From NCBI RefSeq assembly GCF_001645685.2, contig NZ_CP017080.1, forward strand, positions 1,664,001-1,728,000: a stretch of 64,000 nucleotides of DNA. Direction: 5' to 3'. The notes below the pieces were generated by a model that was not told the DNA's origin, did not search any database, and was given only the letters and a program-made list of their open reading frames with translations. Origin of the DNA: Peribacillus muralis (GTDB taxonomy: Bacteria; Bacillota; Bacilli; Bacillales; DSM-1321). Made by a program: the position numbers and the translations under genes. This document shows positions 9,945 to 20,779 of the stretch, in pieces; the first letter of the stretch is position 1; every line of letters starts with the position of its first letter.

Positions 9945-10186
9945 AATCATCCTTGATTTGTGAGTGACAGGAGAAATTGGAAGCGACACCTTTATCAATG
10001 GTCGTTCCAAAATCACAGAATGTTCGAACTTACCGGATTCTGACGGCAAGGTAATGGGCATTGAAAAATCCTTATTGGCTCGCCCGCCACGGTACCACAA
10101 TTGGGTCCATACTGAAGGGGCTACACACTAAAGGAAAAAACAACAGGGAAAACAGTCCTGTCCACATGGGATAATTAGGAGGCAGC
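9945..10186 (+). other. Intergenic sigD-swrB region with one short unassigned ORF
   Basis: These 242 nt separate sigD from the swrB-like gene. An open frame of 55 codons runs from a GTG at 9964 to a stop at 10129-10131; its product has no family I recognise and no good ribosome binding site precedes the GTG. A weak ACAGG/CCTGT hairpin lies near 10142-10161. The AGGAGG at 10176-10181 belongs to the next gene. I see no convincing terminator. Confidence 0.35.
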
Positions 10187-10822
10187 ATGCTAGTATTTTT
10201 TATGTTTCTGTTGTTTGTATTGAATATATGCTCCATTTTTGCCATCATCATTTTATATCTTCGCCAAAATCGTCTAGGCAAGCTGGAAAAAGATCAAAAA
10301 GCCATCATAAGTGAAATGGAGCAGCTTATGTCTGGTTACTTAATGGAAATGCAGGAAGATAGCGAAGCCTTAATCAAGGCATTCACGGAGCCGGCTGCCA
10401 TGAGCGAACAACCTGTTCCAAAAGAACGAGACGGGCTATCGAAAGAACCAGCCGGAGAGAAAGAAGCTAAGCAAGAGCAAGCTTTTTCGGAAGAGTATAA
10501 CGCGGAACATTGGGCCTCCACTAAAAGGCAGGCTCTCGACGCCTACAAAAACATGCCTGCAAATCATGAGGACAAGCTCTTGCCGCTAAAGGTCGAGGAC
10601 AAAGTGGAGCTTTCGTCGGCAGCTCATACCACAACAACTGAAGGGAAGCAGGCTGTTAAGGGCTTTCCCGATTTTTTAAAGTCCTCTTTACAGGAACCAT
10701 CACTGAATGAACAAGTGGATGCATTGGTGGCTCAAGGTCATTCTTTAGAAGAAATTGCCAAAAAACTAGGGAAAGGCCAGACGGAAATAGAACTATTACT
10801 GAAGTTTCGCAAGAATAGATAA
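10187..10822 (+). CDS. swrB: SwrB-like (YlxL) membrane-anchored protein
   Basis: The position directly after sigD and the architecture match SwrB, which promotes assembly of the flagellar export gate in B. subtilis. The N-terminus (about residues 2-25) is one hydrophobic segment (LVFFMFLLFVLNICSIFAII). A charged, coiled-coil-prone stretch follows, then a low-complexity E/K-rich linker (about 65-160). The C-terminus is helix-turn-helix-like: DALVAQGHSLEEIAKKLGKGQ. At 211 residues it is longer than the roughly 167 I recall for B. subtilis, mostly in the linker. The ATG at 10187 has AGGAGG upstream. Assignment rests on context and layout. Confidence 0.75.
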   Translation: MLVFFMFLLFVLNICSIFAIIILYLRQNRLGKLEKDQKAIISEMEQLMSGYLMEMQEDSEALIKAFTEPAAMSEQPVPKERDGLSKEPAGEKEAKQEQAFSEEYNAEHWASTKRQALDAYKNMPANHEDKLLPLKVEDKVELSSAAHTTTTEGKQAVKGFPDFLKSSLQEPSLNEQVDALVAQGHSLEEIAKKLGKGQTEIELLLKFRKNR

Positions 10823-10829
10823 ATATTAC

Positions 10830-10858
10830 TTGATTGTGAAGAGTCATTATGATATATT
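10830..10858 (+). promoter_or_regulatory. Candidate sigma-A promoter for rpsB
   Basis: A -35 TTGATT (10830-10835) and a -10 TATATT (10853-10858) are separated by 17 nt. They lie 8 nt after the swrB stop and about 115 nt before the rpsB start, so they would separate ribosomal protein expression from the flagellar operon. Confidence 0.55.
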
Positions 10859-10893
10859 ATGAAATGGTGTTAATACACACGCCCCGTGATTCT

Positions 10894-10924
10894 TGCAGCT
10901 GGTGCTGTTTCGACAGTTTCTGCA
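10894..10924 (+). promoter_or_regulatory. Nested hairpin in the rpsB leader
   Basis: TGCAG (10894-10898) pairs with CTGCA (10920-10924), and inside it CTGT (10905-10908) pairs with ACAG (10913-10916). It sits in the roughly 110-nt untranslated leader of rpsB. Ribosomal protein operons often carry autoregulatory leaders, and this may be an S2-binding element. Only the pairing is directly visible. Confidence 0.4.
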
Positions 10925-10974
10925 TGAAAATGATCGGTGCGGAGGAAAAACAAAACCATTTAGGAGGAACTAAA

Positions 10975-11688
10975 ATGTCAGTCATTTCTATGAAACAATT
11001 GCTTGAAGCTGGTGTGCATTTCGGACACCAAACACGTCGCTGGAACCCAAAAATGAAGAAATATATCTTCACTGAGCGTAACGGCATCTACATCATCGAC
11101 CTTCAAAAAACAGTTAAAAAGGTTGAAGAAGCTTATAACTTCGTGAAAGAACTAGCTGCTAACGGCGGTACTGTTCTTTTCGTCGGTACTAAAAAACAAG
11201 CTCAAGAATCCGTTAAAGAAGAAGCTATCCGTTCTGGTATGTACTATGTAAACCAACGCTGGTTAGGTGGAACTTTAACAAACTTTGAAACAATCCAAAA
11301 ACGTATTGCTCGTCTTAAAGATATCGAAAAAATGGAAGCAAACGGAACTTTCGAAGTACTTCCGAAAAAAGAAGTTATCCAACTTAAAAAAGAATGGGAT
11401 CGCTTAGAGAAATTCTTGGGCGGTATTAAAGATATGAAGACTCTTCCAGATGCGATCTTCGTTATCGACCCTCGCAAAGAGCGTATTGCTGTTGCGGAAG
11501 CACACAAATTACACATTCCACTTGTAGGTATCGTTGATACAAACTGTGATCCGGATGAAATCGATGTAGTTATTCCTGCGAATGACGATGCAATCCGTGC
11601 TGTTAAATTATTAACAGGTAAAATGGCAGATGCTATCTTAGAAGCTAAACAAGGTGAAGAAACAGCAACTGAAACAACAACTGCTTAA
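10975..11688 (+). CDS. rpsB: 30S ribosomal protein S2
   Basis: S2 of the small ribosomal subunit, 237 residues. Family motifs include [19 protein letters not shown] near the N-terminus, [14 protein letters not shown], the [13 protein letters not shown] block and [14 protein letters not shown] near residue 185. The ATG at 10975 is preceded by AGGAGG at 10962-10967; a longer in-frame reading back to 10849 is leader, not protein. Codon use is strongly biased, as for highly expressed genes. The short C-terminal tail is acidic and threonine-rich. Confidence 0.98.
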   Translation: MSVISMKQLLEAGVHFGHQTRRWNPKMKKYIFTERNGIYIIDLQKTVKKVEEAYNFVKELAANGGTVLFVGTKKQAQESVKEEAIRSGMYYVNQRWLGGTLTNFETIQKRIARLKDIEKMEANGTFEVLPKKEVIQLKKEWDRLEKFLGGIKDMKTLPDAIFVIDPRKERIAVAEAHKLHIPLVGIVDTNCDPDEIDVVIPANDDAIRAVKLLTGKMADAILEAKQGEETATETTTA

Positions 11689-11717
11689 TAAGCTAAAAAG
11701 GTTGCTTATTCAGTAAG

Positions 11718-11759
11718 AAAAAGGTGATAAGAGGATAATGCCTTTTATCCCTTTTTTTT
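11718..11759 (+). terminator. Rho-independent terminator after rpsB
   Basis: A long stem pairs 11718-11734 (with T11725 bulged) with 11741-11757, around the loop ATAATG. The sequence runs straight into a T tract ending at 11759. It lies 30 nt after the rpsB stop and precedes tsf, so it probably attenuates or ends rpsB transcripts. Confidence 0.75.
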
Positions 11760-11924
11760 GCACTAAATAAGCATACATAAATCACCACGCCAATGTAGAT
11801 AAGGCAGGTTGATTTTTAAGGGCTTCTGCCGAGTTTCGTTATTTTCTCTGATGATAACGGTATTTTCTGGCAAAAACGGGTAAGAATTGAATAAACTGCA
11901 TTTAATTTGAGGAGGATATATATT

Positions 11925-12809
11925 ATGGCAATCACTGCACAATTAGTTAAAGAATTGCGTGAAAAAACTGGTGCCGGCATGATGGATTGTAAAAAGGCGC
12001 TTGTACAAACGGAAGGCGATATGGAAAAAGCGATCGATTTCCTACGTGAAAAAGGAATTGCAAAAGCTGCCAATAAAGGAGATCGCATTGCTGCTGAAGG
12101 ATTGACATCAATCGTTGTTGATGGAAACGAAGCTGTAATTCTTGAAGTGAACTCAGAAACTGATTTCGTTGCGAAAAACGAAGGTTTCCAAACTCTTGTT
12201 AAAGAATTGGCTGCATTCCTTCTTGCCAACAAACCTGAAAGCGTTGAAGTGGCTTTAGAGCAAACAATGGAAAACGGAGCGAAAGTTGCAGATCACATCA
12301 ATGCTGCAGTTGCTAAAATCGGGGAAAAATTAACTCTTCGCCGTTTCCAAGTTGTTACGAAAACAGATAGCGATGCATTCGGTGCATACCTTCACATGGG
12401 TGGACGTATCAGCGTACTAACCGTTGTTGAAGGAACGACTGACGAAGATGCAGCCAAAGGCGTTTCCATGCATATCGCTGCTCTTAACCCAAAATATATC
12501 TCTCGTGACCAAGTCGATGCTAGTGAATTAGATCGCGAGCGCGAAGTTCTTACACAGCAAGCACTTAATGAAGGCAAACCAGAAAAAATCGTAGCAAAAA
12601 TGGTTGAAGGACGCATCAACAAATACTACGAAGAAATTTGTGTGAATGAACAAGCTTTCGTTAAAAACCCAGATCAAAAAGTGGGACAATTCGTTGAATC
12701 AAAAGGCGGAAAAATCCTATCATTCGTTCGTTATGAAGTAGGGGAAGGTCTTGAAAAACGTCAAGAAAACTTTGCTGAAGAAGTAATGAACCAAGTTAAA
12801 AAAGACTAA
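11925..12809 (+). CDS. tsf: Translation elongation factor Ts
   Basis: EF-Ts is the guanine nucleotide exchange factor for EF-Tu. The 294-residue protein begins [26 protein letters not shown], the conserved UBA-like N-terminal module, followed by [10 protein letters not shown] and the [10 protein letters not shown] block of the core domain. The ATG at 11925 has GAGGAGGA at 11909-11916; an upstream in-frame start at 11907 would be inside the ribosome binding site region. Codon bias is high. The gene is flanked by terminators on both sides. Confidence 0.98.
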   Translation: MAITAQLVKELREKTGAGMMDCKKALVQTEGDMEKAIDFLREKGIAKAANKGDRIAAEGLTSIVVDGNEAVILEVNSETDFVAKNEGFQTLVKELAAFLLANKPESVEVALEQTMENGAKVADHINAAVAKIGEKLTLRRFQVVTKTDSDAFGAYLHMGGRISVLTVVEGTTDEDAAKGVSMHIAALNPKYISRDQVDASELDREREVLTQQALNEGKPEKIVAKMVEGRINKYYEEICVNEQAFVKNPDQKVGQFVESKGGKILSFVRYEVGEGLEKRQENFAEEVMNQVKKD

Positions 12810-12820
12810 TTGCAAAATGA

Positions 12821-12853
12821 AAATAGGGAACACTCTTGTGTTCCCTATTTTTT
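12821..12853 (+). terminator. Rho-independent terminator after tsf
   Basis: A perfect 13-bp stem (AAATAGGGAACAC at 12821-12833 with GTGTTCCCTATTT at 12838-12850) closes a TCTT loop and is followed by further T residues. It lies just after the tsf stop. Confidence 0.9.
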
Positions 12854-12925
12854 AAAACTTTTAAGCATCATTGAACCATGAACCATGATGAACAATTGAA
12901 TAAGATTACATAGTTGGAGGGTGTC

Positions 12926-13648
12926 ATGAGTAACGCTAAATATAAACGTGTTGTATTAAAACTCAGTGGAGAAGCATTAGCTGGTGAAGAAGGATTTGGA
13001 ATTAATCCTGCTGTAATTAAATCTATTGCTGAACAAGTCAAGGAAGTGGCAGAGCTTGACGTGGAAGTGGCTGTAGTTGTAGGCGGCGGAAACATATGGC
13101 GTGGCAAGATAGGCAGCGAAATGGGCATGGATCGGGCCAACGCCGATTATATGGGGATGCTGGCGACTGTCATGAACTCTTTGGCTCTACAAGACAGCCT
13201 TGATCAACTTGGGATTGAAACACGAGTGCAGACTTCGATTGAGATGCGGCAGGTTGCAGAACCATACATTAGACGCCGTGCAATCAGGCATCTGGAAAAA
13301 AAGAGAGTCGTGATTTTTGCTGCTGGTACAGGCAATCCTTATTTTTCAACGGATACTACCGCCGCTCTGCGTGCTGCTGAAATTGAAGCTGATGTCATCC
13401 TGATGGCGAAGAATAATGTGGATGGCGTATACAATGCCGATCCTGTTAAGGATAAAAATGCGGTGAAATATGACCAACTTTCCTACCTTGATGTTATAAA
13501 AGAAGGCTTGGAAGTAATGGATTCGACTGCTTCCTCACTATGCATGGACAACGATATTCCACTGATTGTCTTCTCGATCATGGAAAAAGGTAATATAAAA
13601 CGGGCCGTTTTAGGCGAAACGCTTGGAACAATAGTTAGGGGGAAATAA
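12926..13648 (+). CDS. pyrH: Uridylate kinase PyrH
   Basis: UMP kinase phosphorylates UMP to UDP in pyrimidine nucleotide synthesis. The 240-residue protein belongs to the amino-acid kinase fold: [12 protein letters not shown] at the start, [11 protein letters not shown] for nucleotide binding, and the conserved [18 protein letters not shown] and [17 protein letters not shown] blocks. The ATG at 12926 has GGAGGG at 12916-12921; an in-frame TTG at 12914 overlaps that site and is less likely. frr follows after 3 nt. Confidence 0.97.
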   Translation: MSNAKYKRVVLKLSGEALAGEEGFGINPAVIKSIAEQVKEVAELDVEVAVVVGGGNIWRGKIGSEMGMDRANADYMGMLATVMNSLALQDSLDQLGIETRVQTSIEMRQVAEPYIRRRAIRHLEKKRVVIFAAGTGNPYFSTDTTAALRAAEIEADVILMAKNNVDGVYNADPVKDKNAVKYDQLSYLDVIKEGLEVMDSTASSLCMDNDIPLIVFSIMEKGNIKRAVLGETLGTIVRGK

Positions 13649-13651
13649 AAG

Positions 13652-14209
13652 ATGCCGAAACAAGTCATTTCAAATGCGAAAACGAAAATGGAAAAAGCCA
13701 TTGGAGCGTACACACGTGAATTAGCCAGCATCCGTGCGGGCAGGGCAAATGCCTCATTGCTTGATAGGATTTCGATTGATTATTACGGTTCTCAAACACC
13801 AGTCAACCAGGTGGCAGGGATTTCTGTTCCTGAAGCTAGACTATTGGTGATTCAACCTTATGATAAGACGGTTCTAGGTGAAATCGAAAAAGCGATTTTG
13901 AAATCAGACCTTGGCTTAAATCCTTCAAATGATGGATCGATCATCAGGATAGCGATTCCGGCATTAACGGAAGAGCGCAGAAAAGAGCTTGTAAAAGTGG
14001 TCAAGAAAGAAGCGGAAGAAGCAAAAATTGCCATCCGTAACGTGCGCCGCGATGCTAATGATGATCTGAAGAAGCTTGAAAAAAATGGTGAAATCACGGA
14101 AGATGATTTACGGGGATATGCTGATGACATTCAAAAGATGACAGATGGCAATATCACTAAAATCGATGAGATCACTAAAGATAAAGAAAAAGAAATTTTG
14201 GAAGTATAA
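13652..14209 (+). CDS. frr: Ribosome recycling factor
   Basis: RRF splits post-termination ribosomes together with EF-G. The 185-residue product shows the expected three-helix and beta-domain pattern: [25 protein letters not shown], the [15 protein letters not shown] block, and the [14 protein letters not shown] helix near the C-terminus. The ATG at 13652 is only 3 nt past the pyrH stop, with GGGGGA in the end of pyrH as ribosome binding site. Confidence 0.98.
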   Translation: MPKQVISNAKTKMEKAIGAYTRELASIRAGRANASLLDRISIDYYGSQTPVNQVAGISVPEARLLVIQPYDKTVLGEIEKAILKSDLGLNPSNDGSIIRIAIPALTEERRKELVKVVKKEAEEAKIAIRNVRRDANDDLKKLEKNGEITEDDLRGYADDIQKMTDGNITKIDEITKDKEKEILEV

Positions 14210-14603
14210 TTTTCACCAAAAGAATTGATTGAATGAAGAGGGCCCAATCCTTACTGATCATGTCTTTGTTCTAACATATAGGTGTGCTTAAAAGAGAAAA
14301 CTGTTATAATAAGGTTTCTCCGTTAATGTGTACCCTTTAAGTTAGGATGTTGCATAGTGATGGTGGAGGTGGCCCTTTTTTGCATTTTTCACGTAAATAC
14401 GAACCGCTGATAGAAAAAAACTTGACATGATTTCTCCCTTTCTGGCTTATAATGAATAAATAATTTTTATAATAATAATATGAGAACCAGATTTTTTTTG
14501 ATATTATAATATAGATTCTTTTATAAAAAAAGCTTGATATACATAGCGCGCGAATATTTTGCCTTTGTAGAGAGATAAGTACAACCTGATGGGGGACTAA
14601 CAT
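14210..14603 (+). other. 394-nt AT-rich intergenic region upstream of uppS
   Basis: No gene is visible. A perfect -35 TTGACA (14422-14427) and a perfect -10 TATAAT (14448-14453) are present but are 20 nt apart, longer than the usual 17. Another TATAAT lies at 14305-14310 without a good -35. From about 14455 to 14530 the sequence is almost pure A/T. GGGGGAC at 14591-14597 is the uppS ribosome binding site. No clear terminator follows frr. The region probably carries the uppS operon promoter(s). Confidence 0.5.
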
Positions 14604-15377
14604 ATGTATTCACTATGGAAGCGTTTCGTTAAAAAAGATGCTTCTTCCGAGGTAACAAATAGGATTCAGCATATTAAGCAGTTTGATGTTCCTCAACATA
14701 TCGCCATCATTATGGATGGAAATGGCCGTTGGGCGAAAAAACGTGCACTGCCGCGGGTAGCCGGTCATCATGAAGGAATGAAAACTGTTCGTAAAATTAC
14801 GAAAGTAGCAAATAAATTAGGAGTCAAGACTCTAACCGTCTATGCGTTTTCGACGGAAAACTGGAAACGTCCGAAAAGTGAAGTCGACTTTTTGATGAAA
14901 CTTCCCCAGGAATTTCTTGGGACCTTTTTGCCTGAGCTCATTTCAGAAAATGTAAGGGTGGAAACCATTGGTGACTTGTCGTTACTTCCCTCGCACACTC
15001 AAAATGCCGTTATACGGGCAATGGAAGATACGAAGGATAATGATGGGATGATCCTGAATTTCGCCTTGAACTATGGTAGCCGCGGGGAGATTGTCTCTGC
15101 AGTGAATAGCATTATTGAAGATGCTAAGAATGGTATAATAAAGGATGGTATAACTGAACAAATGTTATCAAGCTACTTGATGACCAAGCATTTGTCAGAC
15201 CCTGATTTACTGATCCGCACGAGCGGTGAAATTCGTTTGAGCAATTTCATGCTATGGCAGGCTGCTTACACTGAGTTATGGTTTACAGAGGTGTTATGGC
15301 CTGATTTTAGTGAGGAGCATTTATTGCAGGCGGTCGAGGAGTATCAAAAGCGTTCACGAAGATTCGGTGGCGTTTAA
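14604..15377 (+). CDS. uppS: Undecaprenyl diphosphate synthase
   Basis: This cis-prenyltransferase condenses eight isopentenyl diphosphates onto farnesyl diphosphate, producing the lipid carrier for cell wall synthesis. The 257-residue protein contains the catalytic motif IAIIMDGNGRWAKKR (Asp at about residue 38), the TLTVYAFSTENWKRP block and the C-terminal LLIRTSGEIRLSNFMLWQAAYTELWF signature. The ATG at 14604 has GGGGGAC upstream. It heads the uppS-cdsA-dxr-rseP cluster. Confidence 0.97.
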   Translation: MYSLWKRFVKKDASSEVTNRIQHIKQFDVPQHIAIIMDGNGRWAKKRALPRVAGHHEGMKTVRKITKVANKLGVKTLTVYAFSTENWKRPKSEVDFLMKLPQEFLGTFLPELISENVRVETIGDLSLLPSHTQNAVIRAMEDTKDNDGMILNFALNYGSRGEIVSAVNSIIEDAKNGIIKDGITEQMLSSYLMTKHLSDPDLLIRTSGEIRLSNFMLWQAAYTELWFTEVLWPDFSEEHLLQAVEEYQKRSRRFGGV

Positions 15378-15402
15378 CGTAGAAGGTGAGGAAAATGGAA
15401 TA

Positions 15403-16194
15403 ATGAAACAACGAATTATTACTGCGGTCGTAGTTGCCGCTATCTTCATTCCACTGGTTATTTTAGGGGAGATCCCCTTTTTACTGACGGTTTATCTATT
15501 GGCATCCATCGGTTTGTTCGAACTGATGAAAATGAAAAATTTGCGTGTGTTTTCATTTGAAGGGATTCTTTCGCAGATTTTATTATGGGTGCTTTTATTA
15601 CCTGAACAATATGGCACTTTTTTAGCGGACATTGATTATGATAAAGTGCAAATCTTCTTAATCGGGGTTTTGCTGCTGTTATTGTATACCGTCGTTTCAA
15701 AAAACCGAGTTACTTTCGATGTTGCAGGTTTTTTAGTGCTTTCCATCCTTTACTTGGGAGTGGGCTTTTACTATTTATTTGAAACGCGGGACTCATTGGG
15801 TCTGATTTACATATTGCTAACCCTATTTACGATTTGGGCAACGGATTCCGGAGCCTACTTCATTGGTAAGGCCATAGGGAAAAGAAAGCTTTGGCCAGAA
15901 ATAAGTCCAAATAAGACGGTGGAAGGATTCATCGGCGGATTATTTTCAGCGATGATAGTCGGTGTGCTCTTTTATGCCTTCTCCAGTCTGGACTATACAT
16001 TATTTCAATTATTGGTGATATCATTGATCATTGGGGTTTTTGGCCAATTGGGGGACCTTGTCCAATCGGCGTATAAACGCCATTACGGAGTGAAGGACTC
16101 AGGTAAGCTTCTTCCCGGGCATGGCGGGATATTGGACAGGCTGGATAGTTTGATATTCATTTTACCGATTTTGCATTTATTGCATGTTTTATAA
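15403..16194 (+). CDS. cdsA: Phosphatidate cytidylyltransferase CdsA
   Basis: CdsA makes CDP-diacylglycerol from phosphatidic acid and CTP at the membrane. The 263-residue protein is strongly hydrophobic with about seven or eight membrane segments. It ends with the family signature around residues 210-250: GVFGQLGDLVQSAYKRHYGVKDSGKLLPGHGGILDRLDS in pieces. The ATG at 15403, with AAGGTGAGG at 15383-15391, gives MKQRIITAVVVAA. A longer in-frame reading from 15310 overlaps uppS and is unlikely. It lies 25 nt after uppS. Confidence 0.95.
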   Translation: MKQRIITAVVVAAIFIPLVILGEIPFLLTVYLLASIGLFELMKMKNLRVFSFEGILSQILLWVLLLPEQYGTFLADIDYDKVQIFLIGVLLLLLYTVVSKNRVTFDVAGFLVLSILYLGVGFYYLFETRDSLGLIYILLTLFTIWATDSGAYFIGKAIGKRKLWPEISPNKTVEGFIGGLFSAMIVGVLFYAFSSLDYTLFQLLVISLIIGVFGQLGDLVQSAYKRHYGVKDSGKLLPGHGGILDRLDSLIFILPILHLLHVL

Positions 16195-16235
16195 TATAAA
16201 TATAGGCAAGCGTTAGGAATTAGGAGATGAATAAT

Positions 16236-17396
16236 TTGAAAAATATCAGCCTTTTGGGCGCAACAGGGTCGATTGGTCAGCAAACAGCTGATGTGGTAAG
16301 AGCCCATCCTGAGCAATTCAAAATCGTGGCGCTTTCTGCTGGAAAGAATATAGATTTGGTGAGGGCTTATATCGTTGAGTTCGAACCGAAATTGGTTTCG
16401 GTTCAGACGGAAGAAGATTATCACATATTAAAAAATGAATTCTCTAGCCGTAAAGATATGGAGTTCATGTATGGGGATGACGGATTGACTGCAGTTGCTG
16501 TATACGATGAAGCGACGATCTTGGTCAATGCCGTCATTGGAAGCGTTGGTCTCCATCCGACACTCCAAGCGATAAGGGCTAAAAAGGATATTGCCATCGC
16601 CAACAAGGAGACTTTGGTGACGGCAGGACATCTAGTCATGAGTGAGGCGAAAAAGTCAGGAGTAAGATTGCTTCCTGTAGATAGTGAGCATTCGGCAATT
16701 TTTCAGGCTCTACAGGGTGAAAACGATAAAAATATTGAACGTCTGGTCATTACTGCTTCAGGCGGCAGCTTTCGCGATAGAACCAGGGAAGAATTGAAAG
16801 GGGTAACGGTGGAAGAGGCATTGAGCCATCCGAATTGGTCGATGGGAGCGAAAATCACGATTGATTCAGCCTCGATGATGAATAAGGGGTTGGAAGTGAT
16901 TGAGGCACACTGGCTATTCGATCTTCCATACGATAAAATTGATGTACTGCTACATAAGGAGAGCATCATCCATTCCATGGTTGAATTTCATGACTCCAGC
17001 GTGATTGCCCAATTGGGATCCCCGGATATGCGGGTACCGATTCAATATGCCTTAACTTATCCGGACAGGATGCCGCTTACGGGACGTAAACGCCTGAATT
17101 TGGCCGAAGCTGGAAAACTGCATTTTAATGATATGGATTTCACTAGATATCCTTGTTTGCAATTCGCCTATAATGCAGGTAAAATGGGCGGAACGATGAC
17201 AACCGTGTTGAATGCAGCCAATGAAGCGGCGGTTGCTGCATTTTTATCCGGAAAGATATCATTCCTTGAAATTGAGACGCTAATTGAAAAAGCGCTAAAT
17301 CGGCATTCCGTCATAGCTCTTCCAGATTTGGAAACGATATCCGAAGTGGATATGATGACAAGGAAATATATAGAATCTATAGTGAAAGATAGGTGA
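16236..17396 (+). CDS. dxr: 1-deoxy-D-xylulose 5-phosphate reductoisomerase
   Basis: Dxr converts DXP to MEP, the committed step of the non-mevalonate isoprenoid pathway that feeds UppS. Motifs are the NADPH-binding [10 protein letters not shown] at the start, metal-binding [13 protein letters not shown], the [16 protein letters not shown] block and the C-terminal [11 protein letters not shown]. Two starts are possible: ATG at 16227 and TTG at 16236. TTAGGAG at 16219-16226 abuts the ATG but is well spaced for the TTG, which also gives the family-typical MKNISLLG. I therefore choose the TTG (386 residues). Confidence 0.93.
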   Translation: MKNISLLGATGSIGQQTADVVRAHPEQFKIVALSAGKNIDLVRAYIVEFEPKLVSVQTEEDYHILKNEFSSRKDMEFMYGDDGLTAVAVYDEATILVNAVIGSVGLHPTLQAIRAKKDIAIANKETLVTAGHLVMSEAKKSGVRLLPVDSEHSAIFQALQGENDKNIERLVITASGGSFRDRTREELKGVTVEEALSHPNWSMGAKITIDSASMMNKGLEVIEAHWLFDLPYDKIDVLLHKESIIHSMVEFHDSSVIAQLGSPDMRVPIQYALTYPDRMPLTGRKRLNLAEAGKLHFNDMDFTRYPCLQFAYNAGKMGGTMTTVLNAANEAAVAAFLSGKISFLEIETLIEKALNRHSVIALPDLETISEVDMMTRKYIESIVKDR

Positions 17397-17403
17397 TTGG
17401 AAC

Positions 17404-18672
17404 ATGCAGACTTTAGAAACGATTATTGCGTTCATCATCATTTTTGGCGCTCTTGTATTTTTCCATGAGCTTGGACATTTAGTGTTTGCAAAGCGAGCCG
17501 GAATTTTATGCCGTGAGTTCGCGATCGGCTTTGGACCAAAAGTATTCACGTATAAAAAGCAGGAAACCGTTTATACAATTCGATTGCTCCCTCTGGGCGG
17601 GTATGTGCGCATGGCTGGGGAGGACGCAGAAAATATAGAACTGAAGCCCGGCTATCGCGTGGGATTAATGTTTGATCAAGAAGAGAATGTTACAAAAATC
17701 ATCATGAACAACAAAGACAAGTATCCTGATATTCGTCTTGTGGAAGTCGAAGTGATCGACCTTGATCATAAACTAATCCTGACGGGTTATGAAGAGGGCG
17801 AGGAAGATGCATTAAAGACGTTTGCCATTCATAAAGAAGCGGTAATCGTCGAGAATGGTGTGGAAAACCAGATTGCCCCATACGAAAGGCAGTTTGGGTC
17901 GAAATCGCTCGGCCATCGCTTCCTTACGATTTTAGCTGGACCAGCGATGAACTTTGTTTTGGCCTTTGTCATTTTTGTATTGATCGGTTTATTCCAGGGA
18001 GTCGTCGTTGATGAAGCGAAGCTTGGTGAACTGACTCCGGAAGGTTCGGCTGTAAATGCCGGGCTAAAGTCCGGGGATGTCATTCAATCCATTGAAGGAG
18101 CGGAAGTCTCTTCTTGGGAAGATGTTCAGGAAAGCATCCAAAAAAATCCTGGGCAGGAAATCGAGTTTGTCGTTGATAGGGACGGAAAAACATTCGAAGT
18201 ACCGGTCGTTCCTCAAGAAGTCGAAAGGGAAGGCAAGAAAATCGGGATTATCGGTGTTTATCCTCCAGTTGAAAAAGCCCCGATCAAAGCAATCCAATAC
18301 GGTTTTACCGAAACGTATTTCTGGACTAAACAAATTTTCATCATCCTTGGGGACCTTGTAACTGGCGGGTTTACGATTGACAGCCTTTCTGGTCCTGTAG
18401 GAATTTACAAATCGACTGAAGAAGTGGCGAAGCAAGGTATCTTCACGTTGATGAAATGGGCAGGATTGCTCAGTATTAACCTGGGAATCATGAACTTGCT
18501 TCCACTCCCGGCATTGGATGGGGGCAGACTGTTATTTTTTGTCGTCGAATTCTTAAGAGGCAAACCGATTGACCGACAAAAAGAAGGAATGGTTCACTTC
18601 ATCGGCTTTGCACTGCTGATGCTATTGATGATCGTCGTTACATGGAATGACATCCAGCGGTTCTTCTTGTAA
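17404..18672 (+). CDS. rasP: Intramembrane zinc metalloprotease RseP (RasP/YluC)
   Basis: A site-2 protease of the RIP family that cuts anti-sigma factors and remnant signal peptides within the membrane. The 422-residue protein has the zinc motif HELGH at residues 21-25 in the first membrane segment. A PDZ domain lies near 190-270 (VNAGLKSGDVIQSIEGAEV), and the second metal motif MNLLPLPALDGGRL near residue 365. C-terminal membrane segments follow. Start ATG 17404, 7 nt after dxr; TAGGTGATTGG provides a modest ribosome binding site. A strong terminator follows. Confidence 0.96.
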   Translation: MQTLETIIAFIIIFGALVFFHELGHLVFAKRAGILCREFAIGFGPKVFTYKKQETVYTIRLLPLGGYVRMAGEDAENIELKPGYRVGLMFDQEENVTKIIMNNKDKYPDIRLVEVEVIDLDHKLILTGYEEGEEDALKTFAIHKEAVIVENGVENQIAPYERQFGSKSLGHRFLTILAGPAMNFVLAFVIFVLIGLFQGVVVDEAKLGELTPEGSAVNAGLKSGDVIQSIEGAEVSSWEDVQESIQKNPGQEIEFVVDRDGKTFEVPVVPQEVEREGKKIGIIGVYPPVEKAPIKAIQYGFTETYFWTKQIFIILGDLVTGGFTIDSLSGPVGIYKSTEEVAKQGIFTLMKWAGLLSINLGIMNLLPLPALDGGRLLFFVVEFLRGKPIDRQKEGMVHFIGFALLMLLMIVVTWNDIQRFFL

Positions 18673-18690
18673 GTCACGAATGAATAAAGT

Positions 18691-18726
18691 GAAACAGCCA
18701 ACAGAGTTTTCTGTTGGCTGTTTCTT
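18691..18726 (+). terminator. Rho-independent terminator after rasP
   Basis: A perfect 15-bp stem (GAAACAGCCAACAGA 18691-18705 with its complement 18710-18724) closes a GTTT loop. It lies 18 nt after the stop codon and ends the uppS-cdsA-dxr-rasP unit. The T tract is short. Confidence 0.85.
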
Positions 18727-18844
18727 ATCTTGTAGTTTTTTAGCTGTTTTAGGGAAATAGTTTGTTTTCTAGCGAAATCGTCAGTATAATCGAGAATGAG
18801 TTTAGTAAATAAGCTTTAAAGAAAACGCAGAATTTTTTTGTGAT

Positions 18845-18875
18845 TTGACCCGATGATGCCATGGTTCGCTATACT
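18845..18875 (+). promoter_or_regulatory. Possible proS promoter
   Basis: A -35-like TTGACC (18845-18850) and a -10-like TATACT (18870-18875) lie 45 nt before the proS start. The spacing is 19 nt, longer than ideal. No T-box elements are visible between the rasP terminator and proS. Confidence 0.4.
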
Positions 18876-18907
18876 ATGGTCATGGATTAATTTTAAGGAA
18901 TTTTTGA

Positions 18908-20620
<1,713 letters not shown>

Positions 20621-20625
20621 ATTTA

Positions 20626-20671
20626 AAAAGGGAAATCGGGCATCATTCAATTGGATGATGCCTTTCCTTTT
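20626..20671 (+). terminator. Rho-independent terminator after proS
   Basis: GGCATCAT (20639-20646) pairs with ATGATGCC (20655-20662). Flanking AAAGG/CCTTT sequences extend the stem, and a T-rich tail follows. Confidence 0.75.
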
Positions 20672-20705
20672 CATGCATTTAGATAGTAGTGAATGCGCTG
20701 TGATA

Positions 20706-20714
20706 TGATATAAT
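20706..20714 (+). promoter_or_regulatory. Extended -10 promoter candidate for polC
   Basis: TGATATAAT is a perfect extended -10 (TG-N-TATAAT). It lies about 66 nt upstream of the polC ATG, with no good -35 at 17 nt, as is common for extended -10 promoters. Confidence 0.45.
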
Positions 20715-20779
20715 AGCCTCTGACATCAGAGTGGAAAATGAATAATATCTTAAGAGATAGTAGATAGGGGAGAGAGGAA

